From NCBI GenBank assembly GCA_004294445.1, contig REAZ01000009.1, positions 62,001 to 126,000 of the forward strand: DNA of 64,000 nt, given 5' to 3'. This stretch comes from Cytophagales bacterium (GTDB lineage Bacteria; Bacteroidota; Bacteroidia; Cytophagales; Thermoflexibacteraceae). This document shows positions 41,156 through 49,284 of the stretch, piece by piece. Position numbers and translations under genes: made by a program. The notes under the pieces are model-generated. The model did no database searches, was not told the DNA's origin, and saw only the letters and a program-made list of their open reading frames with translations. Within the stretch, counting starts at the first letter, position 1. Each line of letters begins with the position of its first letter.

Positions 41156-41923
41156 TTACTCACTCATTGCCACCCTAAACCCAAAAAAGCCATCTTTTTC
41201 AGTGGGCAAATTGCCAATACGAACAGTAATCCTGTTGTCCTCGAAGTAGTTAATCCATGAGCCACTACGCTGCACACGCAAATTTGCTTTGGCAGGTCCC
41301 TGTGGGTTCAATTCAGGGCTTTTCATATAATAATCATGTAAAAACCAGTCGTTGCACCATTCCCATACGTTGCCCGTCATATCATACAAACCAAGTTCGT
41401 TGGGTGCTTTTGTGCCTATTATTTGTGCTTGTTGCGTTGCGTTCTTATCATACCAAGCTACATCATCTATTTTGGCACTGCCTGCGTACTTAGTGCTTTT
41501 ACTTTTCTTGCCGCCTCTCGCCGCAAACTCCCATTCTGCTTCGGTAGGGAGGCGATATTTCTTTCCTGTTTTTTTGGCGAGCCATGCACAGTAGGCATCG
41601 GCATCCACCCAAGTTACATTGACGATGGGGTGCTTGTCGTTCCATCCCCACTTCGGAGCAGTAGGCATCTGTCGCTTTGTAGCAGTACAAAACGCTTTAT
41701 ATTGGGCGACAGTAACCTCATGTTTGGCGATGTAGTAGTTACCTACCGTAACTTTGTGTACGGGTTTTTCCTCATCTTCTGCTGTCTTTGCCCCGTTCCC
41801 CATCATAAAAGTTCCCCCTTCTACCAATACCATTTCTGGAAGGTCAGCCTGAGCAAAAGTATTCACTGAGAGTAAACAAAAAATAGCAATCAAATAGCTA
41901 ATAATTAGTATGCTGCGGTTCAT
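41156..41923 (-). CDS. formylglycine-generating-enzyme-like (SUMF1/FGE-sulfatase) secreted protein
   Basis: 255 residues with a signal peptide (cleavage near NTFAQA). The body is one FGE-sulfatase domain: MVLVEGGTFMMGNG, NYYIAKHEVTVAQYKAFC, PIVNVTWVDADAYCAWLAKKTGKKYRLPTEAEWEFAARGG, LYDMTGNVWEWCNDWF and the final GFFGFRVAM. The two cysteines needed for formylglycine formation are not obvious, so a structural or GldK-like role is at least as likely as sulfatase activation. A TATCTTTG promoter box lies at 41942-41949 (minus strand). Confidence 0.88.
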   Translation of the reverse strand: MNRSILIISYLIAIFCLLSVNTFAQADLPEMVLVEGGTFMMGNGAKTAEDEEKPVHKVTVGNYYIAKHEVTVAQYKAFCTATKRQMPTAPKWGWNDKHPIVNVTWVDADAYCAWLAKKTGKKYRLPTEAEWEFAARGGKKSKSTKYAGSAKIDDVAWYDKNATQQAQIIGTKAPNELGLYDMTGNVWEWCNDWFLHDYYMKSPELNPQGPAKANLRVQRSGSWINYFEDNRITVRIGNLPTEKDGFFGFRVAMSE

Positions 41924-41941
41924 ATTGGATTAAAATTTTTT

Positions 41942-41949
41942 CAAAGATA
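41942..41949 (-). promoter_or_regulatory. -7 promoter element for the FGE-sulfatase gene
   Basis: TATCTTTG on the minus strand (TAnnTTTG), 18 bases before the ATG at 41923. Confidence 0.45.
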
Positions 41950-42074
41950 AAAATTTATGAATTATAAATCAAGACATTGTTTTATCTGTGATGCGAGTAA
42001 ATTCAAGTTTTTTACAGAAATTAGTAGCAAATACTTTTCCAACTGTTCTATGCAAAACACAAACCAATTTATAT

Positions 42075-42794
42075 ATGTTTGAAACCCGTTCTAATAAAGC
42101 CGAACTTATGGACGATTTGACGCTCGCCAATGATGCTCTACGGAAAAATTTGGACGAGTTGGAGTTAGTGAATAAATATCTGGGAGGCAATAAGGTAGTG
42201 ATAGAAGCCTTAGAAAAATTGCGAATAAAGAAAGTAATTACCTCGCAAGAAACTGTCAAAATTGCAGATTTAGGCTGCGGAGGCGGCGATACTTTGCGGG
42301 CGATTGCGGTTTGGGCAGGCAAAAATGGTATGCGTGTGGAACTTATCGGTGTGGATGCCAACCAATTTATGCTCGACTATGCAAGCGAAAAAGCAAGAGA
42401 TAAAAAAGCTACAATTACATTTAAAAAAATAGATATTTTCTCCAAAGATTTTGAAAAAGAAGAGTACGACGTTACCATTTGCAGTTTGTTTTGCCATCAT
42501 TTTACCGACGAGGAACTCATAAGCCTTTTTTTACAAATCAAAAAACAAACAAAACGTGCTTTTATTATCAATGACTTGCACCGACATTGGTTTGCCTACT
42601 ATAGCATAAAGTATATTACAAAACTATTAAATGGCTCTTATTTGGTTCAAAATGATGCCCCGCTTTCTGTTTTGCGTGCTTTCACGCGTAGTGAATTGGA
42701 GAAATTGCTCCAGCTTTCCGACATAAAAAGCTATGAACTTCGCTGGCGTTGGGCTTTCCGCTATCAATTAATTGCCTATTTTAAAAAAAAATAA
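42075..42794 (+). CDS. class I SAM-dependent methyltransferase
   Basis: 239 residues from ATG 42075 (MFETRSNKAELMDDLTLANDALRKNLDELELVNKYLGG). The longer frame from 41988 is not needed. Motif I is VKIADLGCGGGDTLRAIA, followed by VELIGVDANQFMLDYA and YDVTICSLFCHHFTDEEL. The F.TRS...ELMDDL opening and the LHRHWFAYYSIK segment match small methyltransferases often found next to flavin oxidoreductase and type III PKS genes. No such genes are adjacent here; the substrate is unknown. Confidence 0.88.
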   Translation: MFETRSNKAELMDDLTLANDALRKNLDELELVNKYLGGNKVVIEALEKLRIKKVITSQETVKIADLGCGGGDTLRAIAVWAGKNGMRVELIGVDANQFMLDYASEKARDKKATITFKKIDIFSKDFEKEEYDVTICSLFCHHFTDEELISLFLQIKKQTKRAFIINDLHRHWFAYYSIKYITKLLNGSYLVQNDAPLSVLRAFTRSELEKLLQLSDIKSYELRWRWAFRYQLIAYFKKK

Positions 42795-42877
42795 TAAAAG
42801 GCTTGTAAAAACCAAAAAAAGATAAGACCTTTGCCCCACTCAAAACAAATGACTTATACAAACTTTTATCTGTATAA

Positions 42878-42961
42878 GCCCAGGTGGCGGAATAGGTAGA
42901 CGCGCTGGTCTCAAAAACCAGTGAGAGCAATCTCATATCGGTTCGATTCCGATCCTGGGTA
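42878..42961 (+). tRNA. tRNA-Leu (anticodon CAA)
   Basis: Acceptor stem GCCCAGG / CCTGGGT, D arm, anticodon stem CTGGT / ACCAG with loop CTCAAAA (anticodon CAA, reads UUG), a long variable arm (GTGAGAGCAATCTCAT region, class II) and T arm ATCGGTTCGATTCCGAT. The 3' CCA is not encoded and must be added. A terminator follows. It would read the UUG codons, and UUG is also a frequent start codon in this window. Confidence 0.95.
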
Positions 42962-42972
42962 TCTAAAACAAG

Positions 42973-43008
42973 AAACTTCCAAATGTAAAATTTTGGAAGT
43001 TTTTTTTA
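42973..43008 (+). terminator. intrinsic terminator of tRNA-Leu
   Basis: AAACTTCCAAA (42973-42983), short A/T-rich loop, TTTTGGAAGTTT (42992-43003), then T run. Confidence 0.9.
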
Positions 43009-43065
43009 TGAAATTTTGCTTTACATTTGTCATATTTTTCTCATTATTCACTATCTAAGTTCAAA

Positions 43066-43749
43066 ATGAAACATTGGTGGAAAATTTTGGCAGTCGTACT
43101 GCTCATTTATACTGTTATAGGCGGTTTGCTTTTTGACGTGCCTCGCCTCAATATTCTCAATGAAACTGTCAGAAATCTGCATTTTCACGTACCTATGTGG
43201 TTTGGGATGCAGATATTGCTTACTGTTTCTGTGGTATTTTCGGTGCGATATCTTCGTAATCCTACACTCAGAAATGACTTTTGGGCGGTGGAATCTGCCA
43301 ATACAGCCCTGATGTTTGGAGTGCTTGGCATCATTACGGGTATGATTTGGGCTAATTTTACTTGGGGAAGTCCATGGAGTGGCGACCCGAAACAAAATGC
43401 GGCTGCTATTGCTATCCTGATGTATTTTGCTTATTTGCTACTGCGAAATTCCTTCGAAGACCGACAGCAAAAAGGGCGAATTAGTGCGGTGTATAACATT
43501 TTTGCCTTCGCTACTTACGTGCCGCTTATCTATATTTTACCGAGACTGACTGACTCCTTGCACCCCGGAAATGGTGGAAACCCCGGTTTTAATGCGTATG
43601 ATATGGATTCGAAGCTGCGAGTGGTTTTTTACATTGCCGTTATTGGCTGGACGCTTTTGGGCGTGTGGATAACTACGCTTAGAATACGGATGAAAGTAGT
43701 GGAAGAAAAAATGATGGAAAAACAAATGCAAAAAATAGAAAATAAATAA
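43066..43749 (+). CDS. CcmC/CcsA-like cytochrome c assembly protein
   Basis: 227 residues from ATG 43066 (MKHWWKILAVV). Six membrane helices; the conserved tryptophan-rich heme-handling loop reads MIWANFTWGSPWSGDPKQ, with flanking histidines (NLHFHVP and TDSLHPGN) that act as heme ligands in this family. A TACATTTG box lies at 43022-43029. A one-base gap separates it from scoB, an odd pairing. The small size fits CcmC of the heme-delivery pathway; ccmF or ccsB are not nearby. Confidence 0.87.
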   Translation: MKHWWKILAVVLLIYTVIGGLLFDVPRLNILNETVRNLHFHVPMWFGMQILLTVSVVFSVRYLRNPTLRNDFWAVESANTALMFGVLGIITGMIWANFTWGSPWSGDPKQNAAAIAILMYFAYLLLRNSFEDRQQKGRISAVYNIFAFATYVPLIYILPRLTDSLHPGNGGNPGFNAYDMDSKLRVVFYIAVIGWTLLGVWITTLRIRMKVVEEKMMEKQMQKIENK

Positions 43750-43750
43750 A

Positions 43751-44404
43751 ATGTTAGATAAAAATGGTATTGCTAAAAGAATAGCCAAAGAACTCAAAGA
43801 TGGCTATTATGTAAATTTGGGCATTGGTATCCCTACTTTGGTGGCTAACTATATCCCTGAAGGCATGAATGTAGTGCTACAGTCTGAAAATGGCTTGCTC
43901 GGCATCGGGGCGTTCCCTACCGAAGACGAGGTCGACCCTGACCTGATAAATGCAGGCAAGCAAACAATAACTATGACTAAAGGGTCAAGTTTATTTAGCT
44001 CGGCAGATAGCTTCGCCATGATTAGGGGTGGGCATATCAACCTTACTATTTTGGGGGCGATGGAAGTTTCGGAAAATGGGGATATAGCGAATTGGAAAGT
44101 GCCTAATAAGATGGTAAAAGGCATGGGCGGGGCGATGGATTTGGTAGCATCTGCCAAAAATATCATTGTGGCTATGCAGCACAAAAGCAAAGATGGGCAA
44201 TCTAAACTCTTGAAAAAGTGTAGCTTACCCATTACAGGGCTAAACTGTGTAAAAAAAATAGTAACTGACATGGCTGTATTGGAGGTGTTGCCCGAAGGCG
44301 GTTTCAAACTCTTAGAGCGAGCCAAAGGAATTTCGGTACAAGAGATTATAGATTCCACCGAAGGAAAATTAATTGTTGAAGGCGAAATTCCAGAGATAGA
44401 ATAA
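43751..44404 (+). CDS. scoB: 3-oxoacid CoA-transferase subunit B
   Basis: 217 residues. Conserved CoA-transferase B features: GYYVNLGIGIPTLVANYIP, the catalytic glutamate in VLQSENGLLGIG, and GGHINLTILGAMEVSENGDIANWKVPNKMVKGMGGAMDLV. It moves CoA from succinyl-CoA to acetoacetate as a heterodimer with ScoA. Normally scoA lies next to scoB; here the neighbour is a cytochrome c assembly gene one base upstream, so scoA must be elsewhere. Confidence 0.94.
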   Translation: MLDKNGIAKRIAKELKDGYYVNLGIGIPTLVANYIPEGMNVVLQSENGLLGIGAFPTEDEVDPDLINAGKQTITMTKGSSLFSSADSFAMIRGGHINLTILGAMEVSENGDIANWKVPNKMVKGMGGAMDLVASAKNIIVAMQHKSKDGQSKLLKKCSLPITGLNCVKKIVTDMAVLEVLPEGGFKLLERAKGISVQEIIDSTEGKLIVEGEIPEIE

Positions 44405-45703
44405 TTAAAATTTTACCAATAATTGCTTTCTGTGTGCGTCTAATTTTACCATGATGAATAGTAGGATAGTGAATGCCCACAGAGATGAACCGCCGTAGCT
44501 AAAAAATGGCAAAGGAATCCCTATGACAGGGAAAAGCCCGATAGTCATGCCTATATTGATGGTAAAGTGAAAAAAGATGACCGCCATCGCACAATAGCCA
44601 TATACCCGCGAGAAACGTGATTTTTGTCGCTCTGCCAAGATAATGAGTCTATTCAGAAAGGCGATGAATAAGCCTATCATTACTAAGCTACCTATCCAGC
44701 CATGCTCCTCGCCAACGGTGCAGAAAATAAAATCTGTACTTTGCTTTGGCACATAGTCAAATTTGGTTTGCGTGCCTTCCAAAAAGCCCTTACCCATGAA
44801 CCCACCTGCACCAATAGCAATTTTTGATTGTACGGTTTGGTAGCCAATGCCTCGCTTTTCTGCTTTAGAAAGTTCGGGATTGACCAATAGCTTTACCCTT
44901 GCCCGCTGATGCTCTGCCAATACTTCATTCACAAAATAATTTGTTCCCCATACCAAGCCTACCGAAAGCCCTGTGATGGCTAAAGTAAGGGTAATTTTTT
45001 TCCATTTTTTCTCTCCTAACAAAATAGCAATAATACCCACAGAAGCAATGCAAAGGAGCAGTTCTACCAGATATTTGTCTTGAAAAACTAAGGTAAGTAC
45101 AAACAAACTCACTACCCAAATGCCAATGACCATGATGAATTGGGGTAGCCCTTCACGATAAAAAACAATAAGAAAAGCAGCAAAGACCATAGCAGAGCCT
45201 GTATCGCCTTGCTCGTTAATGAGGACGGCAGGAATGGCTATGATGATAAAGGGTATGATAAATTGCTTTAATTTGGTAGTTTTTACACTTGTTTCGTTCA
45301 TAAATCTCGCTATAGCCAGAGCAGTAGCAAACTTGGCAAACTCGGCAGGCTGAATGCTAAAACTGCCTATCCTAAACCAAGATTTTGAGCCGTAAATCTC
45401 CGTCCCTACAAATAATACTGCCAACAGAGAAAGCACACTTGCCCCGTAGATGAAATAAGCAAGGGTATTGTATAGCTTAAAATCAACCAAGACAAGTACA
45501 AAAATAAGTATGAGCGAAAGTCCAATCCAAAGTAATTGCTTCCCAGAGTTAATAGAAAGGGAAAAGATACTTTTGTGCGTAAGCGGGTCGGGGTCATACA
45601 CTGCCGCATAAATATTGAGCCAGCCCATCAGCACCAATAAAAAATACATTCCTACTATCAACCAATCAACCTGCTTGAGCAAGCCTTTCCCGATTCTTTC
45701 CAT
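44405..45703 (-). CDS. rodA: RodA, SEDS-family peptidoglycan glycosyltransferase
   Basis: 432 residues, about ten membrane helices. SEDS signatures: SWFRIGSFSIQPAEFAKFATALAIARFM, the extracellular catalytic-loop region near GIGYQTVQSKIAIGAGGFMGKGFLEGTQTKFDYVPKQSTDFIFCTVGEEHGWIGS, and the C-terminal GIPLPFFSYGGSSLW. RodA polymerises lipid II with PBP2 during elongation. MreBCD and PBP2 genes are not in the window, although they usually precede rodA in this phylum. Its stop codon abuts the stop of the convergent scoB. Confidence 0.95.
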   Translation of the reverse strand: MERIGKGLLKQVDWLIVGMYFLLVLMGWLNIYAAVYDPDPLTHKSIFSLSINSGKQLLWIGLSLILIFVLVLVDFKLYNTLAYFIYGASVLSLLAVLFVGTEIYGSKSWFRIGSFSIQPAEFAKFATALAIARFMNETSVKTTKLKQFIIPFIIIAIPAVLINEQGDTGSAMVFAAFLIVFYREGLPQFIMVIGIWVVSLFVLTLVFQDKYLVELLLCIASVGIIAILLGEKKWKKITLTLAITGLSVGLVWGTNYFVNEVLAEHQRARVKLLVNPELSKAEKRGIGYQTVQSKIAIGAGGFMGKGFLEGTQTKFDYVPKQSTDFIFCTVGEEHGWIGSLVMIGLFIAFLNRLIILAERQKSRFSRVYGYCAMAVIFFHFTINIGMTIGLFPVIGIPLPFFSYGGSSLWAFTILLFIMVKLDAHRKQLLVKF

Positions 45704-45727
45704 GATTTAACTTATTTTACACTTCCC

Positions 45728-45762
45728 TTTGCACCAATATAACAACAAAAGTCCTAATTTTG
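45728..45762 (+). promoter_or_regulatory. promoter of the DUF6452/DUF6048 pair
   Basis: TTTG at 45728-45731 and TAATTTTG at 45755-45762, spacer 23. Transcription would start near 45769, about 30 bases before ATG 45801. Confidence 0.55.
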
Positions 45763-45800
45763 TACCAGATATAAAAATATTTCTTGCTGATTGAACTGTT

Positions 45801-46310
45801 ATGGTGAAATTTTTTAATACAAATATCGGGCATTTGAAAAAATATAGGCTTTTCTTGCTTCTTTCATTACCTGTTTTTTTTTCTACAGGCTGCGAAGACT
45901 GCACCTTTACGAGCCGCAATTCCACACTCATCAAAGTCCGCTTTTATAAGCTGGGAGCAAGCAGGCTCACCAAATTTGACATAGACTCGGTAAGAACGCC
46001 AAGCGGAACGGTTTACAGAAAAAGAACTGTAGCAGGCATAGATACGCTTTCGCTACCTATTAACCCAACTGACCAAAACAATGCCTATTATGTGTTCTTT
46101 AGGAAAGTAAACCCGAATGACCTCGTACAGCGAAAAGATACGCTACGAGTTGCCTACAATCGTATATTTTCCGTGATTTCGCCTAACTGCGGCTACGACC
46201 AAAAGGTAGATAACCTCACCGTAACGCTGCAAGGAACAACAGTAGGCACAGAGGTTTTTAAAAATAGTTTGACCATTTCAGATACGCTAAATATCAGAAT
46301 TTCTTTTTGA
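45801..46310 (+). CDS. DUF6452-like lipoprotein
   Basis: 169 residues. Lipoprotein signal (FFSTGC, Cys ~30), immediately followed by EDCTFTSRNSTLIKVRFYKLGASRLTKFDIDSVRTPSG, then SLPINPTDQNNAYYVFFRK and the end VDNLTVTLQGTTVGTEVFKNSLTISDTLNIRISF. The pattern C.ED.C / N.LL.V.F matches DUF6452 envelope lipoproteins of Bacteroidota. It overlaps the start of the next gene region, which encodes the usual DUF6048 partner. Function unknown. Confidence 0.78.
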   Translation: MVKFFNTNIGHLKKYRLFLLLSLPVFFSTGCEDCTFTSRNSTLIKVRFYKLGASRLTKFDIDSVRTPSGTVYRKRTVAGIDTLSLPINPTDQNNAYYVFFRKVNPNDLVQRKDTLRVAYNRIFSVISPNCGYDQKVDNLTVTLQGTTVGTEVFKNSLTISDTLNIRISF

Positions 46311-46315
46311 AATGT

Positions 46316-47248
46316 ATGGAAAACATAAAATTACCTACCAGCATGAGATTAAAAATAGCTACATATAGATTCATGTTTTTGATAGCCGCAAGTTTTTTAG
46401 CCTTCAATACGGTATATGCACAAAACAAAAAAATAAGCCCAGATTCTTTGAAAAAACAGTTGGCTGATAGTTTGAATACGATAAAAAAAGCTAAAAAACC
46501 TTTTAAATTTACCGTTGATGGCGTAAGAGCAGGTTTTGACCTTTCCTATCCAATTACCGATAATCTATTTTCCCCTTTCCAAAACAGTATCCCTATTCCT
46601 AATGCCACGCCTGTTGCCCCTTCTTATAAGTATCGATATGAAGGAACGGTAGATGTTGGCTTTGCCCAAAATAGATTTTTTGCAGTTTTTGATTACGGAT
46701 ATTCCAGAGTGGAGCGAAGCCGTACAGGGCTAAACTATACAGGTTTTTCTTATGATTCGCAGGGTTCGTACTTTCGCTTGGGAGCTGATTATAATTTTAT
46801 GCACCGCACCTTCAAAGACGAAGTCATGTTTGTAGGCTTTCGCTATGCCGCTGCCTCTTTCAAACACAACTTTACTTACTACGGGGCAAGCGAGGCATGG
46901 GGCTATCGGGTGCCGAGATTGATAGAAAGTACGGCTACCATAGTAGATGACCGCTTTGTAGGGACTATCACTGAATCGGGGCTTTCGGCTAATTGGCTTG
47001 AGATAGTGCTGGGGCTGAAAGTAAATGTATGGAAACAGTTTTTTATGGGCTACACGGCGAGGTTTATGCTCCTCTCAAAAGTAAAAGGAGAAAACCAACT
47101 CATTGCCAATGACTTACCCGGCTTTGGAAGTACCAACAAGCAAGGAAGGGTAGTTTTGAATTATTATATTTCCTACAGAATAGCTTTCAAAACAAAAGCT
47201 AAAATACCTTTACTAAAAAAGTCGGTGGAAGGGAAAACTGATAAGTAG
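46316..47248 (+). CDS. DUF6048-like outer-membrane protein
   Basis: 310 residues from ATG 46316 (MENIKLPTSMRLKIATYRF); a later Met at 46343 is also possible. A signal peptide (near TVYAQN) is followed by a small beta-barrel: FKFTVDGVRAGFDLSYPITDNLFSPFQNS, YRYEGTVDVGFAQNRFFAVFDYGYSRVERS, SQGSYFRLGADYNFMHR, FVGFRYAAASFKHNF. It starts five bases after the DUF6452 stop codon; the same gene order is known from other Bacteroidota. Likely forms one envelope complex with it. Confidence 0.8.
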   Translation: MENIKLPTSMRLKIATYRFMFLIAASFLAFNTVYAQNKKISPDSLKKQLADSLNTIKKAKKPFKFTVDGVRAGFDLSYPITDNLFSPFQNSIPIPNATPVAPSYKYRYEGTVDVGFAQNRFFAVFDYGYSRVERSRTGLNYTGFSYDSQGSYFRLGADYNFMHRTFKDEVMFVGFRYAAASFKHNFTYYGASEAWGYRVPRLIESTATIVDDRFVGTITESGLSANWLEIVLGLKVNVWKQFFMGYTARFMLLSKVKGENQLIANDLPGFGSTNKQGRVVLNYYISYRIAFKTKAKIPLLKKSVEGKTDK

Positions 47249-47354
47249 AAATATTTACTAAGAAAAAAAAATCATAGCGAAAAAGGTCAGGGTACTAATA
47301 TTAGCAAAAAAGTTAATACCTTCGTATTGCCATCTTTTAAAGTAAACTACTGTT

Positions 47355-48581
47355 ATGAAAATTGAAAAAATAAGAATCAAAAATTTTAAAGTTTTTCAAG
47401 AGGTAGAAATACGCGATTTACCCAATATGTGTGTTTTTTTGGGTGCAAATGGGGTAGGCAAGACTACTCTTTTTGGTGTATTCGGTTTTTTGAGTAGTGC
47501 CTTGCGAAATAATGTAAAATATGCGCTTAATCAACTTGGCGGGTTCAAAGAGGTTTTTTCACGTGATAGTATAGGCGATATAGAGTTTGAAATAAAGTTT
47601 AGAGATGAGCAAAGTTCACCGTTGGTTACTTATGAGCTTTCAATAGGTTTAAATGAACAAAATCAACCTATAATTACCAAAGAAATTTTGAGCTATAGAC
47701 GTGGCAATAGAGGCAGACCTTATCGCTTTTTAGACTTTTCAAATGGGCGTGGAACGGCGATAGTGAACGAAGATGAATTTGCGAAAGCAAAACAAGAATT
47801 TAAAGACAAAAGAGAAGAGCAAACGCTTGATTCGCCTGATATTTTAGCCATAAAAGGCTTGGGACAATTTCAAAAATTCAAGGCAATTAGCACTTTTCGC
47901 AGATTATTAGAAAATTGGTTTGTTTCTAATTTTCAAATACAAGCGGCGCAAACTCTTGAAGAAACAGGCATAAGTGAGCATCTTTCTACGAATGGCAATA
48001 ATTTAGCACAAGTTACCAAATATATTTATGAAAATCATCAAGATATTTTTCAAAATATTTTAGAGAAAATGAAAAGGCGTGTGCCAGGAGTTTCGCAAGT
48101 CGAGGCTACAGAAACGATTGACGGACGCATTGTGTTGCACTTCAAAGATGGTAGTTTTAAAGACCCTTTTATTTCTCGTTATGTGTCTGATGGCACTATC
48201 AAAATGTTTGCTTATCTCATTTTATTGAATGACCCTACTCCCCATCCCTTACTTTGTGTGGAAGAGCCTGAAAACTATTTACACCCAGATTTATTAGCAG
48301 AATTGGCAGAGGAATTTAGAGAATATGCCAAAAAGGGCGGACAAGTGTTTATTTCTACTCACTCTCCCGATTTTGTGAGTCAATTAAAAATAGAGGAACT
48401 TTTTTGGTTGAATAAACAGAAAGGTTATACTAGTATTCAAAGAGCTAAAGATGATGAGATTGTAAGAAAATTAGTAAAAGAGGGAGATTCCTTAGGCTAT
48501 TTGTGGACACAAGGATACTTGGAAGGCAGTGGAATCAAGAGCAAAAATAAGAATTATGGCAAGAATAGAAATTCTAACTGA
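47355..48581 (+). CDS. AAA ATPase of the AAA_21/OLD-RecF-like type
   Basis: 408 residues. N-terminal IEKIRIKNFKVFQEVEI with Walker A LGANGVGKTTLFG (30-41), ABC-type signature YVSDGTIKMFAYLIL (277-290), Walker B LLCVEEPENYLHPDLL (299-314) and H-loop VFISTHSPDF (331-340). This is the single-chain SMC/RecF-like ATPase seen in OLD, PARIS, Gabija-like and RloA-type defence modules. The following DUF4276 gene overlaps it by 26 bases. Together they look like a two-gene nuclease-ATPase unit. Confidence 0.9.
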   Translation: MKIEKIRIKNFKVFQEVEIRDLPNMCVFLGANGVGKTTLFGVFGFLSSALRNNVKYALNQLGGFKEVFSRDSIGDIEFEIKFRDEQSSPLVTYELSIGLNEQNQPIITKEILSYRRGNRGRPYRFLDFSNGRGTAIVNEDEFAKAKQEFKDKREEQTLDSPDILAIKGLGQFQKFKAISTFRRLLENWFVSNFQIQAAQTLEETGISEHLSTNGNNLAQVTKYIYENHQDIFQNILEKMKRRVPGVSQVEATETIDGRIVLHFKDGSFKDPFISRYVSDGTIKMFAYLILLNDPTPHPLLCVEEPENYLHPDLLAELAEEFREYAKKGGQVFISTHSPDFVSQLKIEELFWLNKQKGYTSIQRAKDDEIVRKLVKEGDSLGYLWTQGYLEGSGIKSKNKNYGKNRNSN

Positions 48582-49167
48582 AGAACAATCTATGTGTGAT
48601 GTCTTAAAGATTATTTTACCCAAAATATTGCCTGAAAAATGGATTTTAGAGCAAAATTATTTCATAAGACCACATAACGGAAAATCAGACTTGCAAAGGT
48701 CTATCCCAAAAAAAATCAAAGTGTTTTCAAATTATCATGAACCTGCTGGAGTTGTAATTGTGCATGACCAAGATAGTCATGATTGTAAGGAATTGAAAAA
48801 TAAACTATTGGCACTTTGCAAAACTAATGTAGAAGAACCTTGTCCTATTTTGATAAGAATAGCTTGCAGAGAATTGGAGGCTTGGTATTTAGGTGATATG
48901 CACGCCATACAGTCTGCCTACCCGAAATTTAAAGCAGAAAAGTACGCTAAAAAAAAGACATTTCGCAACCCCGATAATCTCAATAATGCGACAGAAGAAT
49001 TAGAGAAAATATTGCCAGATTTTCAAAAAGGTGCTTCAGCGAGGGCGATTGCACCTTATTTAGATACAAATATCGAAAATAATGAATCAGAAAGCTACCG
49101 ACAATTCATCAATGGAATCGTAGCATTTTTTCAAAAATTTGAAAAACCTTACGCTATTATCAGCTAA
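48556..49167 (+). CDS. DUF4276 family protein (Toprim-like partner of the ATPase)
   Basis: 203 residues from ATG 48556 (MARIEILTEEQSMCDVLKIILPKIL). Toprim-like acidic residues: E9/E10 in LTEEQS and the D-x-D of VVIVHDQDSHDCKEL (71-73), followed by RIACRELEAWYLGD, the hallmark of DUF4276. By analogy with OLD and PARIS effectors it may be a nuclease controlled by the ATPase. The start lies 26 bases before the ATPase stop codon, so translation is coupled. Confidence 0.85.
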   Translation: MARIEILTEEQSMCDVLKIILPKILPEKWILEQNYFIRPHNGKSDLQRSIPKKIKVFSNYHEPAGVVIVHDQDSHDCKELKNKLLALCKTNVEEPCPILIRIACRELEAWYLGDMHAIQSAYPKFKAEKYAKKKTFRNPDNLNNATEELEKILPDFQKGASARAIAPYLDTNIENNESESYRQFINGIVAFFQKFEKPYAIIS

Positions 49168-49284
49168 AACCCTTTCAGCATAGCAATAAATAACAAGCAA
49201 CAAACTTTAACAAATTTACCGCTTCAGGTGTTGGAATCCTAAGTGGAATACTTGTCAAAGTTTGATTGTGTAAGCAGCTTTTTT

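Noticed and set aside
42878-42961. tRNA-Leu as an integration site for a mobile element
   Set aside because: No direct repeat of its 3' end downstream and ordinary genes on both sides.
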